From assembly GCF_002806975.1 (NCBI RefSeq), contig NZ_NIHD01000001.1, forward strand, positions 1 to 64,000: a stretch of DNA of 64,000 nt, in the 5' to 3' direction. The notes below the pieces were generated by a model. That model was given only the letters and a program-made list of their open reading frames with translations, did no database searches and had not been told where the DNA came from. Position 1 is the stretch's first letter. Every line of letters starts with the position of its first letter. The position numbers and the translations under genes are program-made. This document shows, piece by piece, positions 8,565 to 17,289 of this stretch. The stretch is from Marinobacter aromaticivorans. Its GTDB lineage: Bacteria; Pseudomonadota; Gammaproteobacteria; Pseudomonadales; Oleiphilaceae.

Positions 8565-8975
8565 ATGTCATCTGAAAATGCCGAATTACGAAAAGTCGGT
8601 CTTAAAGTAACTCTTCCAAGAGTGAAAATCTTCAACATCCTGGAAAATGCCAAGGACCATCACTTAAGCGCCGAGGATGTGTACAAGCGACTTCTGGATC
8701 AGGGTGATGATGTTGGGCTGGCCACCGTGTACCGCGTGCTGACCCAGTTCGAGACAGCCGGGCTGGTGCTGCGTCACAATTTTGAAGGCGGCCATGCGGT
8801 ATTCGAGATGGCTGGTGAGGATCATCACGACCACATGGTTTGCACCCAGACCGGCCAGGTGATCGAGTTTGTTGACGAGGTTATCGAAGAGCGACAGAAG
8901 AAAATTGCGAAAGAGCACGGCTATGAAATTGTCGAGCACAGCCTGATTCTCTACGTCAAGCCCCTCAAAGAGTAA
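8565..8975 (+). CDS. fur: Ferric uptake regulator Fur
   Basis: A 136-residue iron-responsive repressor. The winged-helix N-terminus has LKVTLPRVKIFNIL and the recognition helix GLATVYRVLTQFE; the C-terminal dimerisation domain has the metal ligands in GEDHHDHMVC. Only one Cys (MVCTQTG) is found where E. coli Fur has CxxC, as is usual for pseudomonad-type Fur. The ATG at 8565 has AGGA 5 bases upstream; the GTG at 8553 is rejected. It lies divergent from bamE and convergent with recN. Confidence 0.96.
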   Translation: MSSENAELRKVGLKVTLPRVKIFNILENAKDHHLSAEDVYKRLLDQGDDVGLATVYRVLTQFETAGLVLRHNFEGGHAVFEMAGEDHHDHMVCTQTGQVIEFVDEVIEERQKKIAKEHGYEIVEHSLILYVKPLKE

Positions 8976-9012
8976 TATCGGCAATCGTCAAGCTGGCATT
9001 CATAGCGCAGAT

Positions 9013-9043
9013 AAAAAAGGGGGCAGGCTTTGATGCCTGCCCC
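9013..9043 (-). terminator. Rho-independent terminator of recN
   Basis: GGGGCAGGC-TTTGAT-GCCTGCCCC is a 9-bp perfect stem. Read on the minus strand it is followed by T6, so it ends recN transcription, which converges with fur. Confidence 0.85.
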
Positions 9044-9088
9044 AACAGCTCTCAGGGTCGAGAGGGGGAAGTGATTGGTGCCATCAAC

Positions 9089-10768
9089 TCAGTGATGGGT
9101 TGCCTGTCCTTTTGAAAACATTTCTGTCGCGTGGGCAAGGGTATGTTCAGTCATATCCACGCCGCCAAGCATCCTTGCAACTTCACTGATTCTTCCCTGG
9201 TCATCCAGAGATTCGATTTTCGAGAAAGTCGCGTCCTGCTGCGTAAATTTACTGACAAACAGGTGTTGGTGGCACTGGGCTGCTACCTGTGGCAGGTGAG
9301 TCACACAGATTACCTGCCCGTTTGCACCCAATGCGCGCAGTAGTTTGCCGACCACCTCGGCGGTTCCGCCACCAATGCCTACATCCACTTCGTCGAAGAT
9401 CAGTGTGGGGGTTGTGGATGTTTGGGCAACAACCACCTGAATCGCCAGGCTGATACGGGACAGCTCGCCGCCGGACGCCACTTTGGCAAGGGGTCTTGCC
9501 GGTTGCCCCGGGTTGGCGCTGACCAGAAACTCGATGTCTTCCAGCCCGTGTGGCGCGGGCTCGTCCTGGCCAGAACGGTCCAGGTGGGTAACAAACTGCA
9601 CCGACGGCATACTCAGCTGCGCAAGTTCGCCGGCAACGCGTGTGTCCAGTTCCGCCGCTGCCTTGCTCCGCGCCGCGGACAGCTTGTCCGCCAGTTCATC
9701 AAAGCTCCGGCGCCGGGTTTCCAGCTCGGCTTCCAGTTGCTCCAGGCTGCCTTCGCCGCCATCCAGTTCTGCCAGTTCGTTACGCAACCGCTGATGAAAT
9801 TCCGGCAGATCTTCCGGGCTGATGCGGTGTTTTCGTGCCATCTGGTAAATAGCACTCAGCCTTTCTTCCACTTCCGTCAGCCGTGCCGGGTCCGCTTCAT
9901 AGTCATCCACAAAATGCCGAAGGTTGTTACCGGCTTCGCTGATCTGGATATGGGCTTCGTTCAGCATCTGCAGGGTATCTGTGAGTGCGGGAACCTCCGT
10001 CGGGAGTTGTTCAAGCTGCTGCAGGGCCTGGCGAACCAGGCTCGCGGCACTGGTTTCATCCTCGGTGCACAGCAAGGCCGCCTGATGACTGCTGTGGAGG
10101 ATTGCGTCGGCCTGGCTCAGTTGCGCCTGCTCCTGCTCAAGCTGTTCCTGTTCACCGGTTTCCAGCGCCAGGCGATCAAGCTCTTCAACCTGGTACCGCA
10201 GCAGTTGCAATCTGGCTTCAGATTCTTCTGCGTTCTGTTGGCGTTCGTGCAGCTGTGTGCGGATCCGGTTCCAGGCTTTCCACGCTTCCCGGGTCTGGTT
10301 TGCAAGATCTTCTGCGCCTGCGAACTCATCAAGCAGTTTGCGGTGGGTTTCTTTACGCAGCAGTGACTGGTGCTGATGCTGGCTGTGAATGTCCATCAAC
10401 ACCCCGCCCAGATCTTTCAGGTGGGCAAGCGGGCAGGGCTGGCCGTTAATATAGGCCCGGGATCGCCCGTCTTTACTGATTACCCGGCGCAGAATACAGT
10501 CGTTGTCGTCATCCAGTTCGTGGTTTTGAAGCCACTTTAAGGCCTCCGGAATCCCGGAGACATCAAAGGTGGCGGTAATATCAGCGCGTTTAGCGCCGTG
10601 ACGCACCGCCCCGGCATCTGCCCGGCTACCCATGGCCAGCCCGAGGGCGTCCAGCACAATGGATTTGCCCGCTCCTGTCTCGCCAGTGAGTGCTGTCATG
10701 CCTTTGTTGAACTGAAGTTCGACTCTCTCGGCGATTGCGTAATTGGATACCGTGAGCTGTGTAAGCAT
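9089..10768 (-). CDS. recN: DNA repair protein RecN
   Basis: A 559-residue SMC-like ATPase acting in recombinational repair of double-strand breaks. Walker A is GETGAGKSIVLDALGL near residue 30, Walker B is TLIFDEVDVGIGGG near residue 455, and the ABC signature lies in VASGGELSRISLA. A long coiled coil spans about residues 150-380 in two arms. CAGGAG precedes the ATG. Two LexA boxes overlap the promoter, so it is expected to be strongly SOS-induced. A terminator follows. Confidence 0.97.
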   Translation of the reverse strand: MLTQLTVSNYAIAERVELQFNKGMTALTGETGAGKSIVLDALGLAMGSRADAGAVRHGAKRADITATFDVSGIPEALKWLQNHELDDDNDCILRRVISKDGRSRAYINGQPCPLAHLKDLGGVLMDIHSQHQHQSLLRKETHRKLLDEFAGAEDLANQTREAWKAWNRIRTQLHERQQNAEESEARLQLLRYQVEELDRLALETGEQEQLEQEQAQLSQADAILHSSHQAALLCTEDETSAASLVRQALQQLEQLPTEVPALTDTLQMLNEAHIQISEAGNNLRHFVDDYEADPARLTEVEERLSAIYQMARKHRISPEDLPEFHQRLRNELAELDGGEGSLEQLEAELETRRRSFDELADKLSAARSKAAAELDTRVAGELAQLSMPSVQFVTHLDRSGQDEPAPHGLEDIEFLVSANPGQPARPLAKVASGGELSRISLAIQVVVAQTSTTPTLIFDEVDVGIGGGTAEVVGKLLRALGANGQVICVTHLPQVAAQCHQHLFVSKFTQQDATFSKIESLDDQGRISEVARMLGGVDMTEHTLAHATEMFSKGQATHH

Positions 10769-10794
10769 GCAGAAACTCCTGCCTTGTCAAGTTG

Positions 10795-10814
10795 TACTGT
10801 TCGTTCATACAGTA
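10795..10814 (-). promoter_or_regulatory. LexA (SOS) box 1 upstream of recN
   Basis: TACTGTATGAACGAACAGTA (minus strand) has the CTGT-N8-ACAG core and symmetrical TA/TA ends. It lies 26 bases before the recN start codon. Confidence 0.85.
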
Positions 10815-10815
10815 A

Positions 10816-10831
10816 CTGTGAATATATACAG
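10816..10831 (-). promoter_or_regulatory. LexA (SOS) box 2 upstream of recN
   Basis: CTGTATATATTCACAG (minus strand) is a second CTGT-N8-ACAG core, separated by one base from the first box and overlapping the predicted -10 region. Tandem SOS boxes are also found at E. coli recN. Confidence 0.8.
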
Positions 10832-10850
10832 GGGTGTGCCCGTTTGTAAA
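10821..10850 (-). promoter_or_regulatory. Sigma-70 promoter of recN
   Basis: On the minus strand TTTACA (10850-10845) and TATATT (10826-10821) are 18 bases apart. The -10 lies inside the second LexA box, which would block polymerase when LexA is bound. Confidence 0.6.
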
Positions 10851-10890
10851 TACAATAAGGGTATTTTCTTCAGGAATGCAGTTTTTGGTG

Positions 10891-10918
10891 GTTGAAACCT
10901 GAGCGGTGAACCCCATAT
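10891..10918 (+). promoter_or_regulatory. Heat-shock (sigma-32-like) promoter of grpE-dnaK
   Basis: GTTGAAA is followed after 13 bases by CCCCATAT. This closely matches the RpoH consensus CTTGAAA-N13-15-CCCCATNT, at about 105 bases before the grpE start. Confidence 0.75.
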
Positions 10919-11023
10919 CGGTCGGCAACAGCGTTCTTCCGGCACTGCGCGGCCGGAGCTTGTGTTTATATGTTTAATTGGTCCGCGTTTTAGCCGGCCA
11001 CCGAGGATCTGGCAGGAGTAGTC

Positions 11024-11626
11024 ATGAGTACCGACGAAAACCGCAATGAGCAAGTAGACGAGTTGAATGAGACCGCTGCAGCGGCTGAGGAAGAAATGCA
11101 GGCCGAATCACAGGAAGCCGGGCAGGACGAGGTGTCCGAGGTGGAGGCCCTGAACGAACAGCTTCAGGATTCCCGGGAGCAGATGCTGCGGTTACAGGCA
11201 GAGATGCAGAATGTGCGTCGCCGGGCAGAGATTGATGTAGAGAAAGCCCATAAATTTGCCCTGGAAAAGTTCGTCAAGGAATTGCTCCCCGTTGCAGACA
11301 GCCTCGAAAAGGCCGTGGAAAGCACGGAAGGCCAGGAGGGTACTGATCAGCTCGTGGCTTCTATCCGTCAGGGTGCGGAGATGACGCTCAGCCTGCTTCT
11401 CTCGACCCTGAAAAAGTTCAATGTAGAGCCGATCAACCCGGTTGGTGAACCGTTCGATCCCCAGCAGCATGAGGCTATGTCTATGGTGCCCGCGCCGGAC
11501 GCAGAGCCTAACAGCGTGGTGGCAGTGATCCAGAAAGGCTACCTGTTGAACGGGCGTGTTGTTCGCCCGGCCATGGTGATGGTGGCGAAGGCGCAGGATG
11601 CACCAAAAATTGATGAGCAGGCTTGA
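11024..11626 (+). CDS. grpE: Nucleotide exchange factor GrpE
   Basis: A 200-residue co-chaperone that releases ADP from DnaK. The first 55 residues are very acidic and unstructured; a long coiled-coil follows (residues about 40-95, with [16 protein letters not shown]), then the C-terminal beta-wing domain containing [14 protein letters not shown] and [14 protein letters not shown]. The length is normal. CAGGAG lies about 7 bases before the ATG. It is the first gene of a heat-shock group with dnaK and dnaJ, headed by a sigma-32-like promoter. Confidence 0.97.
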   Translation: MSTDENRNEQVDELNETAAAAEEEMQAESQEAGQDEVSEVEALNEQLQDSREQMLRLQAEMQNVRRRAEIDVEKAHKFALEKFVKELLPVADSLEKAVESTEGQEGTDQLVASIRQGAEMTLSLLLSTLKKFNVEPINPVGEPFDPQQHEAMSMVPAPDAEPNSVVAVIQKGYLLNGRVVRPAMVMVAKAQDAPKIDEQA

Positions 11627-11729
11627 AAAGCCAGCGAAAGCGCCAATATAAACGTTAAACGCAAACCGCCGGAGCACGTTTTTCCGGGCAACTATTCAGT
11701 ACAGCTTTCAGAAGAACTGGAGTGATTCA

Positions 11730-13649
11730 ATGAGCAAGATTATCGGTATCGACCTTGGAACGACCAACTCGTGTGTTGCCATCATGGACGGCGATAAGGT
11801 CCGTGTTATTGAAAACGCCGAGGGTGATCGCACAACCCCGTCTATCATCGCTTACACCGATGACAACGAAATCCTGGTTGGCCAGTCGGCCAAGCGTCAG
11901 GCTGTTACCAACCCGGATAACACCATTTACGCGATCAAGCGTCTGATCGGTCGCCGCTTCAAAGATGAGGTTGTCCAGAAAGACATCAAGATGGTGCCCT
12001 ACAAGATCACCGAAGCAGATAACGGTGATGCGTGGGTTGAGGTAAAAGGCCAGAAAATGGCGCCGCCGCAGGTGTCTGCAGAAATTCTGAAAAAGATGAA
12101 GAAGACTGCAGAAGACTATCTCGGTGAGAAAGTAACCGAAGCGGTTATCACCGTGCCGGCCTACTTCAACGACAGCCAGCGCCAGGCCACCAAAGACGCA
12201 GGCAAGATTGCCGGCCTGGAGGTCAAGCGCATCATCAACGAGCCTACTGCGGCAGCTCTGGCCTATGGCCTGGACAAGAAGAGCGGTGACCGTACTGTCG
12301 CCGTATACGACCTGGGTGGTGGTACCTTCGATCTGTCCATCATCGAGATTGCCGATGTGGACGGTGAGCACCAGTTCGAAGTACTGGCAACCAACGGTGA
12401 CACCTTCCTGGGCGGTGAAGATTTCGATATGAAAATCATCGAATACCTGGCCGACCAGTTCAAGAAAGACAGTGGCATTGATCTGCGCGGCGACTCTCTG
12501 GCCATGCAGCGCCTGAAAGAAGCCGGTGAGAAAGCCAAGATCGAGCTTTCCAGCAGCCAGCAGACCGACGTTAACCTGCCGTACATCACTGCAGATGCCA
12601 GCGGTCCCAAGCACATGAACGTGAAGCTGACCCGTGCCAAGCTCGAGTCGCTGGTTGAAGATCTGGTCCAGCGCAGCCTGGAGCCCTGTAAGGTGGCACT
12701 TAAGGATGCCGGCATGAAGGCTGGCGACGTCGACGAGGTTATCCTCGTAGGTGGCCAGACCCGCATGCCGCTAGTGCAGGAAAAGGTTAAAGAGTTCTTT
12801 GGCAAAGAAGCCCGCAAGGACGTTAATCCCGATGAAGCCGTTGCCATGGGTGCTGCCATTCAGGCTGCCGTACTGTCAGGTGATGTAAAAGACGTACTGC
12901 TGCTGGATGTAACGCCGCTGACCCTGGGTATCGAAACCATGGGTGGTGTGGCTACCCCGCTGATCGAAAAGAACACGACGATTCCGACCAAGAAGTCGCA
13001 GACCTTCTCCACAGCGGAGGATAACCAGACTGCCGTAACCATTCACGTGGTTCAGGGCGAGCGCAAGCAGGCGTCACAGAACAAATCACTGGGTCGTTTT
13101 GACCTGGCAGATATTCCGCCCGCGCCCCGTGGTGTGCCGCAGATTGAAGTCACCTTTGATATCGATGCCAACGGTATCCTGAACGTGTCTGCGAAAGACA
13201 AGGCAACGGGTAAAGAACAGTCCATCGTGATCAAGGCGTCTTCAGGCCTGAACGACGAAGAAATCGAGAAGATGGTGCGGGACGCCGAGGCGAACGCCGA
13301 AGAAGACCGCAAGTTCGAGGAGCTTGTCCAGGTGCGCAACCAGGGCGATGCCATGGTACACGCAGTGCGCAAGACCCTGGCAGATGCCGGAGACAAGGTC
13401 AGCGATAGTGAGAAAGAATCTATCGAGGCTTCGATCAAAGAGCTGGAAGAAGCTCTGGCCGGCTCTGACAAGGACGATATTGAAGCCAAGACCCAGAAGC
13501 TGACTGAAGTTTCTGGCGAATTGGCCCAGAAGATGTACGCAGACCAGGAAGGTCAGGCTGGGCAGGCTGGTGGCCAGGAACAGGCCCAGTCCTCTGACGA
13601 TGCAGTGGACGCCGAGTTCGAAGAAGTCAAAGACGACGAGAAGAAGTAA
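11730..13649 (+). CDS. dnaK: Chaperone DnaK (Hsp70)
   Basis: A 639-residue ATP-dependent chaperone that binds exposed hydrophobic segments in unfolded proteins. The ATPase domain opens with [13 protein letters not shown], has the phosphate motif [12 protein letters not shown] near residue 195 and the adenosine motif [10 protein letters not shown] near 335. The substrate-binding domain begins at about residue 390 ([17 protein letters not shown]). The tail ends in an acidic EEVKDDEKK motif. GAACTGGAG stands before the start. It lies 103 bases after grpE. Confidence 0.98.
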   Translation: MSKIIGIDLGTTNSCVAIMDGDKVRVIENAEGDRTTPSIIAYTDDNEILVGQSAKRQAVTNPDNTIYAIKRLIGRRFKDEVVQKDIKMVPYKITEADNGDAWVEVKGQKMAPPQVSAEILKKMKKTAEDYLGEKVTEAVITVPAYFNDSQRQATKDAGKIAGLEVKRIINEPTAAALAYGLDKKSGDRTVAVYDLGGGTFDLSIIEIADVDGEHQFEVLATNGDTFLGGEDFDMKIIEYLADQFKKDSGIDLRGDSLAMQRLKEAGEKAKIELSSSQQTDVNLPYITADASGPKHMNVKLTRAKLESLVEDLVQRSLEPCKVALKDAGMKAGDVDEVILVGGQTRMPLVQEKVKEFFGKEARKDVNPDEAVAMGAAIQAAVLSGDVKDVLLLDVTPLTLGIETMGGVATPLIEKNTTIPTKKSQTFSTAEDNQTAVTIHVVQGERKQASQNKSLGRFDLADIPPAPRGVPQIEVTFDIDANGILNVSAKDKATGKEQSIVIKASSGLNDEEIEKMVRDAEANAEEDRKFEELVQVRNQGDAMVHAVRKTLADAGDKVSDSEKESIEASIKELEEALAGSDKDDIEAKTQKLTEVSGELAQKMYADQEGQAGQAGGQEQAQSSDDAVDAEFEEVKDDEKK

Positions 13650-13671
13650 ATCTGAAGTACATCAGGTAGTT

Positions 13672-13700
13672 GGAAAACGCGGAGCTGATCCGCGTTTTCC
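13672..13700 (+). terminator. Intercistronic hairpin between dnaK and dnaJ
   Basis: GGAAAACGCGGA-GCTGA-TCCGCGTTTTCC is a perfect 12-bp stem, 23 bases after the dnaK stop. No T-run follows directly, so it may stabilise the dnaK message or reduce read-through into dnaJ rather than stop transcription fully. Confidence 0.55.
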
Positions 13701-13727
13701 GCGTTTAAAAAACAGGGTTTTAAAAGC

Positions 13728-14855
13728 ATGGCCAAGCGCGATTATTACGACATTCTCGGACTTTCCCGGGACGCGGACGAGAAAGAGATCAAGCGGGCTT
13801 ACCGAAAGCTCGCCATGAAGTACCACCCCGACCGTAACCCGGAAGACAAAGATGCCGAGAACAAGTTCAAGGAGGCCAGCGAAGCCTACGAGATTCTGGC
13901 AGACCCGTCCAAGCGTGCGGCCTACGACCAGTTCGGCCATGCCGGCGTAGACGGCCAGGCCGGCGGCGGATTCGGGGGAGGTGGTGCCAACTTCTCTGAT
14001 ATCTTCGGCGACGTGTTTGGTGACATCTTTGGCGGCGGTGGCCGCGGCGGTCGCAACACCCGCGGCTCGGATCTGCGTTACACCCTGGAGCTGGACCTTG
14101 AAGAAGCCGTAAAAGGCAAAACCGTCAAGATTACCATCCCCGGCCATCGGGAATGTGATGCCTGCGACGGCAGCGGCGCTGAAAAAGGCTCGCGCCCGGA
14201 AACCTGTGGCACCTGTAAAGGCATGGGTCAGGTGCGTATGCAGCAAGGCTTCTTCGCCGTGCAGCAGACCTGCCCCACCTGCCGCGGTTCCGGCCAGATC
14301 ATCAAGAACCCGTGCAAAGTCTGTCATGGACAGGGCCGGGTGCGGGAAGAAAAAACCCTCTCGGTTAAAGTGCCGCCGGGTGTGGATACCGGTGACCGTA
14401 TCCGCCTCTCGGGCGAAGGCGAAATGGGCGTGGACGGAGGCCCCCCGGGCGATCTGTACGTCCAGATTTCAGTGCGGGAGCACTCAATCTTTACCCGTGA
14501 TGGCCGCAACCTGTATTGCGAAGTGCCCATCAGCATTATCGACGCCACCCTCGGTGGCGAGCTTGAAGTGCCGACGCTGGATGGCCGTGTGAAGCTGAGA
14601 ATTCCGGCGGAAACCCAGACCGGCAAGCTCTTCCGGCTGCGCAACAAAGGCGTCAGCCCTGTGCGCGGAGGCCCGGCGGGTGACCTGCTTTGCCGGGTGA
14701 TTGTCGAAACCCCGGTCAACCTGACCAAGCGCCAGAAAGAACTGCTCGAAGAGTTCCAGACCACCCTGGACGGCAGCAATGGCACCAACCATGCACCGAA
14801 GAAAACCTCCTGGTTTGAGGGTGTCAAAAGCTTCTTCGACGAAATGAAATTCTGA
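13728..14855 (+). CDS. dnaJ: Co-chaperone DnaJ (Hsp40)
   Basis: A 375-residue type I J-protein that loads substrates onto DnaK and stimulates its ATPase. The J domain (residues about 4-70) holds the HPD motif in [11 protein letters not shown] Gly/Phe-rich linker spans about 75-115. Four CxxCxGxG zinc-binding repeats lie between about 140 and 205 ([32 protein letters not shown]). The C-terminal substrate domains follow. Length and domain order are normal. Confidence 0.98.
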   Translation: MAKRDYYDILGLSRDADEKEIKRAYRKLAMKYHPDRNPEDKDAENKFKEASEAYEILADPSKRAAYDQFGHAGVDGQAGGGFGGGGANFSDIFGDVFGDIFGGGGRGGRNTRGSDLRYTLELDLEEAVKGKTVKITIPGHRECDACDGSGAEKGSRPETCGTCKGMGQVRMQQGFFAVQQTCPTCRGSGQIIKNPCKVCHGQGRVREEKTLSVKVPPGVDTGDRIRLSGEGEMGVDGGPPGDLYVQISVREHSIFTRDGRNLYCEVPISIIDATLGGELEVPTLDGRVKLRIPAETQTGKLFRLRNKGVSPVRGGPAGDLLCRVIVETPVNLTKRQKELLEEFQTTLDGSNGTNHAPKKTSWFEGVKSFFDEMKF

Positions 14856-15680
<825 letters not shown>

Positions 15681-15724
15681 ACCTTCTTTCCGGGGAATAC
15701 TGACGGCATGCTCTGAGGCAGGGG

Positions 15725-15822
15725 CTTGGCATCTTTGCTCCGGGAATGTCGTAGGCCATGGATGGCCGAAGACAAGCGCACATGGATGTGCTCGTAGCGG
15801 TTCCCGGAGTAAAGATGCCAAG
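15725..15822. repeat. Palindromic repeat element, copy A
   Basis: Arms of 22 bases (15725-15746 and 15801-15822) are complementary with one mismatch, enclosing a 54-base core. Read on the minus strand, the core contains two hairpins with the same loop, GCACA-TCCA-TGTGC and GGCCA-TCCA-TGGCC, joined by a GCTTGTCTTC-like linker. The same core recurs at 36.4 and 57.6 kb, in the opposite orientation, with unrelated arms. It sits in the dapB-carA gap. It has no U-tract, so a simple terminator is unlikely. Confidence 0.8.
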
Positions 15823-15939
15823 TGCCGGCCGGTGTTTCGGGATTGCTATAAAGCAGGGCGATTTTACATGGACACAAAACCGTAAATTTTATACAATAAG
15901 GCGGTTTAACTGCACCAAGCGTAGGCTTTGAAAAGCCCA

Positions 15940-16004
15940 GGGAACAAAAGCCGTTCCCGGATAACAAAAAGCGGGACGGAGTTTTGACTCCCTCTCGCTT
16001 TTTT
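15940..16004 (+). promoter_or_regulatory. Candidate transcription attenuator in the carA leader
   Basis: A small hairpin (GGGAAC-7 nt-GTTCCC, 15940-15958) is followed by a terminator-like hairpin: an 11-bp stem at 15971-15981/15988-15998 with one mismatch and one G-T pair, then T6. It lies 70-130 bases before the carA start. A TATACA/AATAAG-rich stretch near 15887 may be the promoter -10. The order promoter-hairpin-terminator-gene suggests attenuation of carAB, but no leader mechanism can be proven from sequence. Confidence 0.5.
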
Positions 16005-16073
16005 GCGGCCTGAATTTGCGCTTGCGTTCCTGCACGTGACGAATTGAAACGCCACCCGATGAGGATACAAGCC

Positions 16074-17204
16074 TTGAGCACACCCGCAATCCTTGCACTC
16101 GCAGACGGAAGCCTGTTTTACGGCACCGCCATTGGCGCTGACGGCGAAACCAGTGGCGAAGTGGTGTTCAACACCGCCATGACCGGCTACCAGGAAATAC
16201 TCACCGATCCGTCCTACGCCCGCCAACTCGTTACCCTGACATACCCCCACATCGGCAACACCGGTGTGAACGAAGAAGACGTAGAGTCAGACCGCATACA
16301 GGCCGCCGGCCTGATTATCCGGGATCTGCCCCTGGTTGCCAGCAACTGGCGCAGCACCGGGTCACTGGACGGGTACCTGCGAAGCAACAACATTGTCGGA
16401 ATTGCCGATATTGACACCCGACGCCTCACCCGCATACTCCGCGACAAAGGCTCACAGAGCGGTGCTATTGTGGCCGGTGCTGACGCCACTGCCGAGCGTG
16501 CACTGGAACTCGCAAACGCGTTTCCCGGGCTCGAAGGCATGGATCTTGCCAAAGTGGTTACCTGCGAAAAACCCTACAAATGGACCCAGGGTGAGTGGAC
16601 GTTGGGCAAAGGCTACGCAGAAGGTGGTGAGACAAAGTTCAGGGTTGTGGCCTGGGATTACGGCGTCAAGTTCAATATCCTGCGTATGCTCGCGTCCCGC
16701 GGCTGTGATGTAACCGTTGTACCCGCGCAAACCCCCGCTTCAGAAGTGCTGGCGATGAATCCCGACGGCATCTTCCTGTCCAACGGCCCCGGGGATCCCG
16801 AGCCTTGTGATTACGCCATAAAAGCCATTGAGGAAGTGCTTGAAACCGACATTCCCGTGTTTGGCATCTGCCTTGGCCACCAGCTGCTGGCGCTTGCCAG
16901 CGGTGCCAGAAGCATGAAGATGAAACACGGCCATCACGGCGCCAACCACCCGGTTCAGCGTCTTGAAAACGGCACCGTTATGATCACAAGCCAGAACCAC
17001 GGTTTTGCGGTGGATGAAGCAACCCTGCCTGCCGTGCTGGAAGTGACCCACAAGTCGCTGTTTGATGGCACTTTGCAGGGTGTTCGCCGTACCGACAAGC
17101 CCGCGTTCAGCTTTCAGGGGCACCCGGAGGCAAGCCCGGGGCCCGGTGATGTGGCGTCTTTGTTTGACCAGTTTATCCGGCTGATGGAAGCCCGTTCGGC
17201 CTGA
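16074..17204 (+). CDS. carA: Carbamoyl phosphate synthase small (glutaminase) subunit
   Basis: A 376-residue subunit that hydrolyses glutamine and supplies ammonia to CarB for carbamoyl phosphate, the precursor of arginine and pyrimidines. The N-terminal domain has [11 protein letters not shown] and [17 protein letters not shown]. The class I glutaminase domain shows the nucleophile Cys in [10 protein letters not shown] and the His/Glu pair in [11 protein letters not shown]. The TTG at 16074 is chosen as start because homologs begin at this point ([11 protein letters not shown]) and GAGGA lies about 9 bases upstream; the ORF can be read 10 codons further upstream from another TTG. Confidence 0.95.
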   Translation: MSTPAILALADGSLFYGTAIGADGETSGEVVFNTAMTGYQEILTDPSYARQLVTLTYPHIGNTGVNEEDVESDRIQAAGLIIRDLPLVASNWRSTGSLDGYLRSNNIVGIADIDTRRLTRILRDKGSQSGAIVAGADATAERALELANAFPGLEGMDLAKVVTCEKPYKWTQGEWTLGKGYAEGGETKFRVVAWDYGVKFNILRMLASRGCDVTVVPAQTPASEVLAMNPDGIFLSNGPGDPEPCDYAIKAIEEVLETDIPVFGICLGHQLLALASGARSMKMKHGHHGANHPVQRLENGTVMITSQNHGFAVDEATLPAVLEVTHKSLFDGTLQGVRRTDKPAFSFQGHPEASPGPGDVASLFDQFIRLMEARSA

Positions 17205-17289
17205 AGCCGGGGAGCCAGATATCACCCCAGACACGCGCCGCATTTTTGCGCTGCAAGAATTTAAACGTTGCTGACAGGTTTACCAAGAC

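Noticed and set aside
8840..8860. Single Cys instead of CxxC in Fur
   Set aside because: This is the usual pseudomonad-type Fur arrangement and does not indicate loss of function.
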